A stretch of 64,000 bases of DNA, from positions 1 through 64,000 of the forward strand of contig CAKSLQ010000012.1 in NCBI GenBank assembly GCA_934467415.1, in the 5' to 3' direction. Source of the DNA: an uncultured Eubacteriales bacterium. GTDB lineage: Bacteria; Bacillota; Clostridia; Oscillospirales; CAG-272. Under the pieces are notes generated by a model. That model did not search any database. It was not told the DNA's origin and saw nothing but the letters and a program-made list of their open reading frames with translations. The translations under genes were made by a program, and so were the position numbers. Positions 54,367 through 62,942 of the stretch are shown piece after piece (position 1 is the first letter of the stretch; each line of letters begins with the position of its first letter).

Positions 54367-55377
54367 ATGGTGAATATCACAATTTCGGAAGCAAGCGGCC
54401 AGTTTAAGCAGCTGTACGGCGACATTCAGGTCCCGCTTGCCAGCTTCATCGAGGAGCAGGAGGCGAAGGACAGGGCAAACTGCCTTGCGCTGAAGATCTT
54501 TTCAGAGCGTACCTCGACCAACTTCGCGGAGGGCTACGGCGGCCTGACCGCGGCGGGCGAGATGCAGCCCGTCGGAGAGGGCGGCAATCCCCCTGCGAAC
54601 AGCTTTGCACAGCGCGAGCTGAAGATCATCGAAAACGAGACCTGGAAGAGCCGGATGCAGATCACGCGCGAGATCATCGACGACGCGCACGGCGACATGA
54701 AGCGCATTATCCAGCGCGCCGGCGCGGCGAAGCTGACGAGCGGCTATTACCGTACGATCGACAACTTTCTGATGGGACTGCTCGGCGCGGCGCTCGGCGG
54801 AAAGGACAAGTACACGGTCGGCGGCCGCGACTATGCCACGACCTGCTACGACGGCAAGTGCGTCTTCTCCAAAACGCACAAGTCGGGCAGCAAGACCTAC
54901 TGCAACATGTACGCCGACGCCTTTTCCAAGGATGTACTCGGCAAGCTCTCGACCGTGCAGCAGAACGTCAAGGATGAAAGCGGCGCGGCGCTCGGCATTG
55001 CGCCCGACACGATCCTCATCCCCAACGACTACGCAACGAAGAAGACTGTCTTTGAGGCGATTGGCTCGGAGAAAGACCCCGGCTCGGCCAACAACGGCTT
55101 CAACTATCTGTTCGGCCAGTGGAACGTCATCATCCACCCGGCCCTCAACTTCCTGATCCCGGCATCGGGGGCCGTGCCGTTTATCCTGCTCGACTCGAAG
55201 TACAATGAGCGGAATGACGGCAACGTGTTCCAGAACCGTGTTTCGCTTGAGGTCGAGTCGCACGAGGACAAGGACACGAAGAACAACGTGTGGGACGCGT
55301 ACACGCGTTTCTCCGGCGGCTTCGTGGACTTCCGCCACATGATCGCGGGCGGCGTTACAGGCGGCGAAACGCTCTGA
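54367..55377 (+). CDS. Major capsid protein
   Basis: 336 residues, the expected size for HK97-fold capsids. Typical long N-terminal arm (MVNITISEASGQFKQLYGDI), E-loop region and A-domain with GIAPDTILIPNDYATKKTVF and FGQWNVIIHPALNFLIPA. AGGGAGTG precedes ATG 54367. It follows scaffold and decoration genes, the standard head order. Very likely the main shell component. Confidence 0.88.
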   Translation: MVNITISEASGQFKQLYGDIQVPLASFIEEQEAKDRANCLALKIFSERTSTNFAEGYGGLTAAGEMQPVGEGGNPPANSFAQRELKIIENETWKSRMQITREIIDDAHGDMKRIIQRAGAAKLTSGYYRTIDNFLMGLLGAALGGKDKYTVGGRDYATTCYDGKCVFSKTHKSGSKTYCNMYADAFSKDVLGKLSTVQQNVKDESGAALGIAPDTILIPNDYATKKTVFEAIGSEKDPGSANNGFNYLFGQWNVIIHPALNFLIPASGAVPFILLDSKYNERNDGNVFQNRVSLEVESHEDKDTKNNVWDAYTRFSGGFVDFRHMIAGGVTGGETL

Positions 55378-55446
55378 TTTTTCCACGGCGCATCAGGCGG
55401 CGGAGACGGTTTTTCCGTCCCCGCCGCATTTTTTCAAGGAGGAAGT

Positions 55447-56259
55447 ATGAACGAAATGACATACGCGAAGGTGATCGAGATCGCCGATGCGTATTGCGAC
55501 AACGAAATGCCGCTCGCCTGGAAGCTGAACGTCCTCTACAACTTTGAGCTTGAGCTGATGGGCGGCGTGATGCTGCTGTCACAGACGGAGCTCGACCTTG
55601 TGGCAGAGCCGACCGCCGACACGGCGGCGACGCTGATGCTGACGGTCAAGCGTCCGCACGCGGAGATCTACTGGCTGCGGCTGGTCTGTGCGCTGCACGA
55701 GGTTAACCGCGAATATGCCGAGCTTGCCAACATGACCGAGCATTTCAACACGGCGTACACCGTATTTGTGCAGTGGTGGGTAAAGACCTACCACCCGAAG
55801 ACCGGCGAGGCGGGCTTCAAGGGGTATTATCTGTCCGCCTACGCGATTGCACAGAAACACGGCTATACCGGCACGGAAGCCGAATGGCTGGCCAGCCTGA
55901 AGGGCGACAAGGGAGATACCGGCGCGGCATTTACCTATGATATGTTCACCGCTGCACAACTTGAAGCGCTCAAGGTCAAAGGCGACAAAGGCGATCCGGG
56001 TGCAAAGGGTGACAAGGGAGACCCCGGCGCCCCCGGAAAGGATGGCACGGACGGCAAGGACGGTGCACCGGGTAAGGACGGCACACCCGGTACACCCGGC
56101 GCAGACGGCGCGCCCGGTGCGGACGGCGCGCCCGGTGCGGACGGTGCGCCCGGCGCAGACGGTTACACCCCCGTGCGCGGCACCGACTACTGGACGGCGG
56201 CCGACATTGCCGAGATCAAGAGCTATGTCGATACTGCCATCCTCGGGGGTGCATGGTGA
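55447..56259 (+). CDS. Virion protein with collagen-like repeats
   Basis: 270 residues. Residues 1-125 form a globular domain of unknown family (MTYAKVIEIADAYCDNEMPL). Residues ~150-250 have Gly-X-Y triplets (GDKGDTGAAF, GKDGTDGKDGAPGKDGTPGT, then GADGAPGADGAPGADG). A C-terminal segment follows (YTPVRGTDYWTAADIAEIKS). GYTGTEAEWLASLKG before the collagen part is a motif of phage tail-fibre hinges. It may be a head-tail adaptor or short fibre; its place right after the capsid gene favours a connector or head fibre. The collagen DNA is highly repetitive and may expand or contract. Confidence 0.8.
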   Translation: MNEMTYAKVIEIADAYCDNEMPLAWKLNVLYNFELELMGGVMLLSQTELDLVAEPTADTAATLMLTVKRPHAEIYWLRLVCALHEVNREYAELANMTEHFNTAYTVFVQWWVKTYHPKTGEAGFKGYYLSAYAIAQKHGYTGTEAEWLASLKGDKGDTGAAFTYDMFTAAQLEALKVKGDKGDPGAKGDKGDPGAPGKDGTDGKDGAPGKDGTPGTPGADGAPGADGAPGADGAPGADGYTPVRGTDYWTAADIAEIKSYVDTAILGGAW

Positions 56260-56912
56260 TGAGCATCAACGCAAAAATGACCGCCATCGCCGACGCGATC
56301 CGCGCGGTGACCGGCGGCACAGCCCCGCTCTCTCTCGACGCCATGGCGGCGGCGATCCCCGCCGTCCGCGCCGCGGGCGAAGCGGCTGCGGCCGCCGCCT
56401 GCGCGGGGAAGCACTTCGTCGGCGTTGTCCGCGGCGGCGGCGCGAAGTCGCTGTCGGTGCAGATGCCGTTTGACCCGGACGCGCTCGCCGTGATGGCGGC
56501 GGACATGCGCACCGTCGGCGGGCAGGTCGTTTTCTTCAACTTTCTGCCGCGTTCGGTCAGCCATTATATCGGCCTGTATTGCTACACGGGCGCGGGCAGC
56601 ACGTCGATATCCTCTTTCGGCAGTCTGACGCGCGCGAAGCTGGATCAGGCCGTCTATGCGGATGGGGTGTTCACGCTCTCGCTCGCGGACTCCGTCGCCG
56701 CCGCATTCGACGCGGACACCGACTATATCGTCCTCGCCTCGAAGACCGAGACGCGAACCGACAAGGAAATTCTGACCGATTTTGTCGCAGGGCTGGCCGA
56801 CACGGGCGGCAGCGTCACGGTCTCGCAGGCGGCGGTGAACGCCGCCGTCACCGATGCGGAATGGGCAACGCTGATCGCGACGAAGCCGAACCGCACATTT
56901 GTATTGAAATAG
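56259..56912 (+). CDS. Virion protein, likely fibre-associated
   Basis: 217 residues from ATG 56259 (ATG 56253 is two codons earlier). N-terminus MSINAKMTAIADAIRAVTGG is a motif found at the start of many phage tail/fibre proteins, where it forms a short coiled trimer. The rest is beta-rich (GGQVVFFNFLPRSVSHYIGL). It overlaps the collagen-like gene's stop, so the two may be co-assembled. Exact role unknown. Confidence 0.72.
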   Translation: MSINAKMTAIADAIRAVTGGTAPLSLDAMAAAIPAVRAAGEAAAAAACAGKHFVGVVRGGGAKSLSVQMPFDPDALAVMAADMRTVGGQVVFFNFLPRSVSHYIGLYCYTGAGSTSISSFGSLTRAKLDQAVYADGVFTLSLADSVAAAFDADTDYIVLASKTETRTDKEILTDFVAGLADTGGSVTVSQAAVNAAVTDAEWATLIATKPNRTFVLK

Positions 56913-56923
56913 GAGGAACAGAC

Positions 56924-57097
56924 ATGACAACAAGACAGGTTCTGTGCGCCGACGACGGCATGCTGCTGACGGACGGCGAGACGTTCTGCCGCGCGGTCTA
57001 CCTCGCGGTCGGCGCGGATGCGGGCGCGTGGACGGAGATCCCCGCGGCCGAAGCCCCGGACGAGGACGTGCCGCTGCCCGGAGGTGAGGACGCATGA
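56924..57097 (+). CDS. Small virion-region protein
   Basis: 57 residues starting MTTRQVLCADDGMLLTDGET, with AGGAGG upstream. Acidic end PDEDVPLPGGEDA. Short proteins of this kind, beginning TTRQV, often follow phage fibre genes. The stop overlaps the next tiny ORF. Confidence 0.7.
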   Translation: MTTRQVLCADDGMLLTDGETFCRAVYLAVGADAGAWTEIPAAEAPDEDVPLPGGEDA

Positions 57098-57150
57098 GTT
57101 TTGAGACGGTCAAGGTCTATTTCACGCAGAGCGGAGGTGAGGACGTATGA
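57094..57150 (+). CDS. Tiny ORF (18 residues)
   Basis: MSFETVKVYFTQSGGEDV, with GGAGGTGAGGACGC in front and a stop overlapping the next gene's start. The RBS is good and coupling is perfect, so it may be translated. It could be a real micro-protein or merely a ribosome-relay ORF. Confidence 0.5.
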   Translation: MSFETVKVYFTQSGGEDV

Positions 57151-57386
57151 CATGGGAAATTGCTGCGGGCATCTTTCTGCTGGTGGGCTTTATCATCAGC
57201 GTGCTGACGCCGATTGTAAAGCTCAACGACAGCATCACCAAGCTAAACTGCTCCATCGACACGCTGAATCAGAACATGGCGCGAAACGAGGAGCGCATCA
57301 CCAAGCACGGCAGGCAGATAGACGACCACGAGCACCGCATCACGGTGCTCGAGCAGAAAGGAGCACAGAATGAACATTCCGTTTAA
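57147..57386 (+). CDS. Holin/XhlA-like membrane coiled-coil protein
   Basis: 79 residues. One N-terminal membrane segment (EIAAGIFLLVGFIISVLTPI) is followed by a coiled coil (NMARNEERITKHGRQIDDHE..). This resembles the haemolysin XhlA or holin-accessory proteins found next to phage lysins. GGAGGTGAGGACG in front. The endolysin follows two short genes later, supporting a lysis role. Confidence 0.75.
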   Translation: MTWEIAAGIFLLVGFIISVLTPIVKLNDSITKLNCSIDTLNQNMARNEERITKHGRQIDDHEHRITVLEQKGAQNEHSV

Positions 57387-57513
57387 GGGGGAGCGGGTCA
57401 AGCTGACGAGCGGCTACGACAGCTATCACAATCTCGGCGGCAACGATGTAGCGACGGAGCTGTTCCACCGCACGATCGACTTGCCGACCGACCCCGAAAA
57501 GGAGGACGCATAA
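57370..57513 (+). CDS. Small ORF resembling the start of a cell-wall peptidase
   Basis: 47 residues MNIPFKGERVKLTSGYDSYH then NLGGNDVATELFHRTIDLPT. AAAGGAG precedes it, inside the end of the previous gene. The opening (PFKGERVKLTSGY) looks like the first strand of M23-type phage lysins, but no zinc motifs follow. It may be a decayed lysin or a small accessory. It is directly followed by the endolysin (TAA-ATG). Confidence 0.55.
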   Translation: MNIPFKGERVKLTSGYDSYHNLGGNDVATELFHRTIDLPTDPEKEDA

Positions 57514-58965
57514 ATGGACAACGCAAAACGGATCTGGGACATCCTTGATGCGGCGGGAGTTTCCGACTGCGGAAAGGTCGGTATATTGGCCAATCTCAAG
57601 GCCGAGAGCGCGCTGCGCCCGGATAACGCGCAGGACAGCGGCAACAGGCGGCTGGGTATGACCGACGCCGCGTACACCGCCGCCGTGGACAACGGCACAT
57701 ATACCAACTTTGTACGCGACAGCATCGGCTACGGCCTTGCGCAGTGGACGTACTGGTCGCGCAAGCAGGCACTGCTTGACTTCGCGCAGGCGCGCGGCTG
57801 CTCTGTCGGCGACCTGGATATGCAGGTCGCATACCTGCTGCGTGAGCTTACGTCCTACGGGCTGCTTGCGGACGTCAAGGCAAGCGCCAACTTTGCGGCC
57901 GCGACGAAGGACATCATGCTGAAATTCGAGCGCCCGGCAAACAACTCGCCCGAGAATGTGGCGCGGCGCGTCCGCATCGCCTGCGAGATTGCAGCACAGT
58001 TCGGCGTGCCGCTGGAAAAACGGCTGCCGATGCCGGACTGCGAAATCCCGTGGAATCAGAAGCAGACTTCGGCATGCGTCGCCTTTGCGCTGACGATGGC
58101 CATGCGCGTCAAGCTGTACGGGGTGACGCACAAGTGGATCGACCTTGATCCGCTGACGCTGTTCGCGGCCTCTGGCGCTTCCGGCGGCGCTTCCGTATCT
58201 GTGCTGGCCGAAACGCTGCGCACGGTCGGTGTGCGCAACACGGTTGATCGGCGCTGCATCAAGGCAAAATCCTGCGCAAATCTGTCCGGCTACGAGGCCA
58301 TCTTCGCAGCGATCGACGCGGGAAACCCGGTAGCGATTGCCTTGCAGGTGGACAAGTCTTTCGGCAAGCGGCAGAATGGTATCGAACCGTCAAGCCCGAA
58401 GTCGCCTGCGAGCGGCCACGCCGTGTGCGTGATCGGCTATGCCTACATCGACGGCGCGCCGTATTACGTCGCCAAAAACTCGCACGGCGATCCGATCCGC
58501 AACGGCGGCATCGTGTACATCCCGGCCGGACGCACGCTGGCCGAGGCGGTCGCCGTGACCGATGTCGGCACGGAAATCCGGCGCAAGGCGCAGACAATCA
58601 AGCTGACCGTCGGCAGCAAGACGGCGGTGGTGGACGGCAAGACCGTGGACATGCCCGCCGCGCCGTACATCAGGCAGGACAGGCTGCTCGTGCCGGTGCG
58701 CGCCGTTGCGGACGCGCTCGGCTGCACGGTGGCCTGGGACGCGGCGGCGGGAACGGCGACACTGACCGGCGAGGAGGGCGTGCTTGCGCTTACGACGCAC
58801 AGCCGGGTCATGCAGGTCAACGGCAAGCCGCTCGAGATGGACGCCGCGCCGGAGATCGTCGGCAGCGGCACGATGATGATCCCGGTGCGCTACATCGCAG
58901 AGGCGCTGCGCTGCAAGGTCGCGTGGGAAGCATCAACGCACGCCGCAACGATCACGGCAATATGA
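57514..58965 (+). CDS. Endolysin: lysozyme + papain-type peptidase + stalk domains
   Basis: 483 residues in three parts. Residues 1-165: phage tail-lysozyme-like domain (ILANLKAESALRPDNAQDSG with Glu31, then SIGYGLAQWTYWSRKQALLD). Residues ~175-345: C1 papain-type peptidase with Cys188 (QTSACVAFAL), His302 (ASGHAVCVIGY), Asn322 (YYVAKNSHGD). Residues ~362-483: two copper-amine-oxidase-N-type stalk units (RLLVPVRAVADALGCTVAWD and GTMMIPVRYIAEALRCKVAW). It should cleave peptidoglycan sugars and a peptide, with the stalk binding the wall. Preceded by GAGGACGCATAA; start overlaps the preceding gene's end. Confidence 0.9.
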   Translation: MDNAKRIWDILDAAGVSDCGKVGILANLKAESALRPDNAQDSGNRRLGMTDAAYTAAVDNGTYTNFVRDSIGYGLAQWTYWSRKQALLDFAQARGCSVGDLDMQVAYLLRELTSYGLLADVKASANFAAATKDIMLKFERPANNSPENVARRVRIACEIAAQFGVPLEKRLPMPDCEIPWNQKQTSACVAFALTMAMRVKLYGVTHKWIDLDPLTLFAASGASGGASVSVLAETLRTVGVRNTVDRRCIKAKSCANLSGYEAIFAAIDAGNPVAIALQVDKSFGKRQNGIEPSSPKSPASGHAVCVIGYAYIDGAPYYVAKNSHGDPIRNGGIVYIPAGRTLAEAVAVTDVGTEIRRKAQTIKLTVGSKTAVVDGKTVDMPAAPYIRQDRLLVPVRAVADALGCTVAWDAAAGTATLTGEEGVLALTTHSRVMQVNGKPLEMDAAPEIVGSGTMMIPVRYIAEALRCKVAWEASTHAATITAI

Positions 58966-59012
58966 TTGCAACTATGATTGCAACTGAATTAAAACAAAAA
59001 GGAGTTTGTGTT

Positions 59013-59279
59013 ATGAAAATCAACTGGATCAAGAAACTGACCTCTCGGAAGTTTTGGATGGCTGTTGCCTCGTTTGTTTCAATGCTGATCGTAGCTTTCG
59101 GCGGCAGCGAGGCGGTCGCCGCGCAGGTGACGGCGCTGATTATCGCCGGTGCAACCGTCGTTGCGTACATACTCGGCGAGGGACTTGCCGATGCAGCAGG
59201 CGTACAGGCAAATGCAAAGCCTGCCTACGAAGCGCCGACCGCGACAGTGGAGGACGACGGCTGCGACATGACGGATTGA
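59013..59279 (+). CDS. Holin-like protein
   Basis: 88 residues from ATG 59013. Two membrane segments (FWMAVASFVSMLIVAFGGSE; VTALIIAGATVVAYILGEGL) with a short hydrophilic C-terminus (ATVEDDGCDMTD). AAAAGGAG precedes it. Size, topology and location next to the endolysin indicate the holin that permits lysin release. Confidence 0.8.
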   Translation: MKINWIKKLTSRKFWMAVASFVSMLIVAFGGSEAVAAQVTALIIAGATVVAYILGEGLADAAGVQANAKPAYEAPTATVEDDGCDMTD

Positions 59280-59327
59280 ATCCGGCGGGCAACGGGATCA
59301 CAGAATTACATACAAGGAGAGGGAAAG

Positions 59328-61205
59328 ATGCAACTTCCAAAGCCTAAAATGCTGTCCTCGGCGAAACGGCAGATGGTGACGACCTTTTACGGTCTCGACC
59401 GAACCGATCTGTGCGGCGAGGACACAAGCGACGGCGAAAGCTATTTTTCAGACATGAAAAACGGGGGAAGCGACAGCTTTCCCTTTGCCGCGTCCAGAAG
59501 CGGACGCGGGATTGCAAAGCTGCTTGACAATCCGGCTAACGGCTTACTCGGCACGGACAAGCTGGCCTATGTGGATGGGCAGAAGCTGATCTACGACGGC
59601 AGCGAGGTGCTGACCGACCTGATTGACGGCGAAAAACGGCTGGTTGCCTTCGGCGCAAACATCCTGATTTACCCGGATCAGAAATATTACAACACGGTCA
59701 CAGGTGAGAGCGGCGCTATGGAGACGGTCGAAACGGTGAGCGGCAGTGCAACATACGGCAGCGTGACGGCAAAAGCGGCCGAATGGCTGACACTCAAGGG
59801 CGATGAAACGATCGTAGCTGTCGATTACAGCGGGGATCGCGGATTTTACATTAAGGCCTACAATCTGATGACTTGCGGCATTTGCTTCAATGAACCGGGC
59901 GGCACGGAAAGTCACTGCAAAAGCTATCTTCATGCGCGGGTGCGGAACGGCGTGTTGGAATATCTGTACAGTGGAACAGCAAAACACACGACCGGCGGCG
60001 CAGGCGGAAAGCCTGCCAATTTCAAAATAGATAATCAGGTGTGGAAGACACTGCCGGTATCGGCGATCACAACGGCCGCAACTGCCGACGGCTATCTGTG
60101 GAACGGTGACTTTCCGATTGCGATTGCAGACGGAAAGCTGCTTTTTGGCGAGCCGGGGCGACTTGATGCTGTATTCTCCAAGACGGAGACCGACGGTTAC
60201 ACGCTAACCTGTACCTACAACTGGACGAAGAGCAATCTGCCGCGGCTGGATCACGTCTGCGTGCTGGACAATCGCCTGTGGGGGTGCAGGTATGGCATGC
60301 AGGCAGGCTCGACGGCGGCGGTCAATGAAATCTACTGCTCTGCGCTCGGCGATTTCAAAAAGTGGGACACCTTTCAGGGCATTTCCACCGATCCGTGGTA
60401 TGCGGGTGTTGCGGAGGCAGGCCCGTTCACGGGCGCGGTTGCATACGGCGGGCATCCGATCTTTTTCAAAGAGGACTGCGCCTATGTCATTTCTGGCAGC
60501 TATCCCCCATATTCCGTAACGACGCTGCACATTGCCGGGGTGGCGCAGGGGGCGTCGCGCTCGATCTGCGAGGTGGACGGTGCGCTCTACTACAAGAGCC
60601 GCTATGCGGTGATGCGCTATACATCCTCCTCCATCGGCAGCGTATCAGACCGCCTCGGGCGCCTGCCGGACGCGGTGCGGGCTTGCGCCGGAAGCTACAA
60701 CGGAAAATACTATCTCTCGCTTGCCGGGGAGATCTACGTCTATGACACCAAGCGCGGCATGTGGTGCGCGGAGGATGCCTGCGGCGCGGTGGACTTTGCA
60801 ACGGCGGACGGCAAGCTGTACATTGCGGGCGGCCGCGGCGATACGGACGGCAAATATCCGATCTGCGTGGCTGCGCCGGGTATGGCGGCAGAAGCGGACA
60901 TGCCCTGGAGCTTTACCACGCCGCACATCGGCTACGGTCTGCCGAACCGGAAATATGTCTCGCGGGTGCTGATCCGCCTCGAGATCGGCGACGCCGCGAT
61001 GCCGACCGTGGAGCTTTCCCGCGACGGCGGCGCATGGGAGGCGCTTTCCTGTGCGGCGCGCGTGGGTACGGACGGTGCGCGCACCGGCAGCATCACCATT
61101 CCGATCCGCCCGAGGCGATGCGAGAGCTTTCGCATCCGCGTCTCGGGCGTTGGCGCGTATAAGCTGACCGGCATCACGAAATACATGGAGGAAAGCGGAC
61201 GATGA
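59328..61205 (+). CDS. Large virion protein, beta-propeller-like tail component
   Basis: 625 residues, almost entirely beta strands in repeated blocks (YGSVTAKAAEWLTLKGDETI, YLWNGDFPIAIADGKLLFGE, ALYYKSRYAVMRYTSSSIGS, YYLSLAGEIYVYDTKRGMWC). This pattern suggests a beta-propeller such as those in podovirus tail stabilisation or tail-tube closing proteins. It follows the lysis genes and precedes other late proteins. The RBS is AAGGAGAGGG. Not assigned to a named family. Confidence 0.75.
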   Translation: MQLPKPKMLSSAKRQMVTTFYGLDRTDLCGEDTSDGESYFSDMKNGGSDSFPFAASRSGRGIAKLLDNPANGLLGTDKLAYVDGQKLIYDGSEVLTDLIDGEKRLVAFGANILIYPDQKYYNTVTGESGAMETVETVSGSATYGSVTAKAAEWLTLKGDETIVAVDYSGDRGFYIKAYNLMTCGICFNEPGGTESHCKSYLHARVRNGVLEYLYSGTAKHTTGGAGGKPANFKIDNQVWKTLPVSAITTAATADGYLWNGDFPIAIADGKLLFGEPGRLDAVFSKTETDGYTLTCTYNWTKSNLPRLDHVCVLDNRLWGCRYGMQAGSTAAVNEIYCSALGDFKKWDTFQGISTDPWYAGVAEAGPFTGAVAYGGHPIFFKEDCAYVISGSYPPYSVTTLHIAGVAQGASRSICEVDGALYYKSRYAVMRYTSSSIGSVSDRLGRLPDAVRACAGSYNGKYYLSLAGEIYVYDTKRGMWCAEDACGAVDFATADGKLYIAGGRGDTDGKYPICVAAPGMAAEADMPWSFTTPHIGYGLPNRKYVSRVLIRLEIGDAAMPTVELSRDGGAWEALSCAARVGTDGARTGSITIPIRPRRCESFRIRVSGVGAYKLTGITKYMEESGR

Positions 61206-61567
61206 TCTTCGAAAAACCAATCAATCGAACCGGGCGGAATCTGCCGGAGCAGGTACAGGCGCTGTATGACGGCGTGGGCACACTGGTTGAGCAGCTGAAC
61301 ACCGAGCGCGCGACCCGGGCGACGGGCGCGGCATACACGGGAAGCGCGGCGAGCGGCACGGCGGCAGTCGGCGACGACATCCGCGGCGGCCGCGTCTACA
61401 TTGCCGTAATCGGCGGCGTACCGACGCTCGCTGTCCGGTACGAAAACAAAATTGCCGCCCGCGGCGGCGACAATGCGACGGCGGTTTCGCTCAGTGCAAC
61501 GCTGGCGGCGGGAGCCATGACCTTCTCCGCCTCGGGTACGCTGGACGCGCTGATCGTGATTTTATAG
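61202..61567 (+). CDS. Virion-associated protein, unknown
   Basis: 121 residues overlapping the previous gene (ATGA). Starts MIFEKPINRTGRNLPEQVQA with an amphipathic helix (LYDGVGTLVEQLNTERATR), then a Gly/Ala/Ser-rich beta tail. Probably trimeric coiled-coil head attached to a small beta domain, as in fibre tips or needle proteins. Role is inference. Confidence 0.65.
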   Translation: MIFEKPINRTGRNLPEQVQALYDGVGTLVEQLNTERATRATGAAYTGSAASGTAAVGDDIRGGRVYIAVIGGVPTLAVRYENKIAARGGDNATAVSLSATLAAGAMTFSASGTLDALIVIL

Positions 61568-61577
61568 GAGGTATAAC

Positions 61578-62927
61578 ATGAGCGTAACTATGCAGGATAT
61601 TCAGAAAAAAATCAAAGACAACGGGCTCGAGGGAAAAGTGCACGCGCGGGATCTCGTGCTCGGCGGGAAAAACCCGGAGCTGTTGAACAGGATCGTTGAC
61701 AGTAAAATCGGTTGGATGAATGCAAAGTCCGACGCGGAGCGAGGCCTGTACGCCGCGGAGGCTAAAGCGATCCGCGCGTCGCAGGGGTATCAGCTGTCGG
61801 ATGACGGCAGCCGCGACGTGACAAATGATATGCTCGGCGGCAAAGCGACAGGCGCCGGTGCGATCAGCACCGGAAAACTTGTCTCGCGGAAGACCTCGGG
61901 AGACGGTTCTGCGAATGCAGCATTTGAAAATTACCGCGCGACGCTGGAGGCGGCGCAGAAAAAGGCACAGGAGGACGCGCTCGGCAAAGTCGCGGCGCTG
62001 ACCGGCGGCTACGGCTCGTCCTCGGCGGCGATGGCGGCGACCGCTGCCGGCGCGGACTATTCCAAGCTGCTTGCCGACAAGGAGCTGGAGCTTGCGGAGA
62101 CCGAGCGCCAGCGCGCGCTGACCGCCGAACAGCAGGACTATCAGCGCAGGCTGGAAAAGGCGCAGCTGGCCGCATCGGTCGGCGACTATTCGCTCTATGA
62201 GCAGATGGGCATCGACATGACGAAGCTGCGGGAGAAGGAAAAGTCGGAGGCAGAGGCCGCCGCCGCTGCTGCTGCCGAAGCGACTGCGCAGAAAGAACGC
62301 AGCACCTACGAACAGCTGCTGGCCGATGCGGAAACTGCCGCAAAATACGGCGACACCTCAAAGCTGCAGGCGCTCGGCATCGACACGCGGCAGTATGACT
62401 CGAAGTTTGCGGGCAGCACGAACACAACGCAGAAAAACACCGGCGGGGCGGGCAGCTCTGCAAAAGCGGTTTCGACGGATTTTCAGACCGATCCGTCCGC
62501 TGCACTTCGCGCGGCGGGGGCGGAGACTTTTAACCAGGCGTATGCGCTGCTCCTTTCGAACGGCTACAACTCGACGGCGGCGGAAAAGATTGCGCAGAGT
62601 TACCTCGCGGAGCTTGAGGAAGAAGACGAAGACGGCGAAAGTGTCGCTTCTTCTTCTGCAGGAGGCCAGAGCAGAGCGCGCTCGGCAGATGAGTTGAAAG
62701 CCTATGCAGCAGACGTCGCAGACGCACGGAAGCGATCCATGGCCGATGCACGGGCGCTGATTGTCACATGGCTTAAAAACGGAACTGTCACAGTTGAAGA
62801 GGCTGTCATGCTGGCAAAGCAGTCGTCGATCGGGCTTGCCGACGCGCTGCTGCGTGAGCTTGTGGCCGATGCCGAAATTACAGCCGAAGAAGCAAATCTG
62901 ATGGCGGAAAAATACGAAGTCGAATAA
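61578..62927 (+). CDS. Internal virion (ejection) protein candidate
   Basis: 449 residues. Long alpha-helical, Ala-rich, charged sequence (KAQEDALGKVAALTGGYGSS, LELAETERQRALTAEQQDYQ, EKSEAEAAAAAAAEATAQKE) with a Ser/Gly linker around 340-360, then DVADARKRSMADARALIVTW. Podoviruses such as P22 and T7 carry two or three proteins like this inside the head and inject them with DNA. RBS AGGAGG. No enzymatic motif seen. Confidence 0.75.
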   Translation: MSVTMQDIQKKIKDNGLEGKVHARDLVLGGKNPELLNRIVDSKIGWMNAKSDAERGLYAAEAKAIRASQGYQLSDDGSRDVTNDMLGGKATGAGAISTGKLVSRKTSGDGSANAAFENYRATLEAAQKKAQEDALGKVAALTGGYGSSSAAMAATAAGADYSKLLADKELELAETERQRALTAEQQDYQRRLEKAQLAASVGDYSLYEQMGIDMTKLREKEKSEAEAAAAAAAEATAQKERSTYEQLLADAETAAKYGDTSKLQALGIDTRQYDSKFAGSTNTTQKNTGGAGSSAKAVSTDFQTDPSAALRAAGAETFNQAYALLLSNGYNSTAAEKIAQSYLAELEEEDEDGESVASSSAGGQSRARSADELKAYAADVADARKRSMADARALIVTWLKNGTVTVEEAVMLAKQSSIGLADALLRELVADAEITAEEANLMAEKYEVE

Positions 62928-62942
62928 AAAGGAGCATTGACT

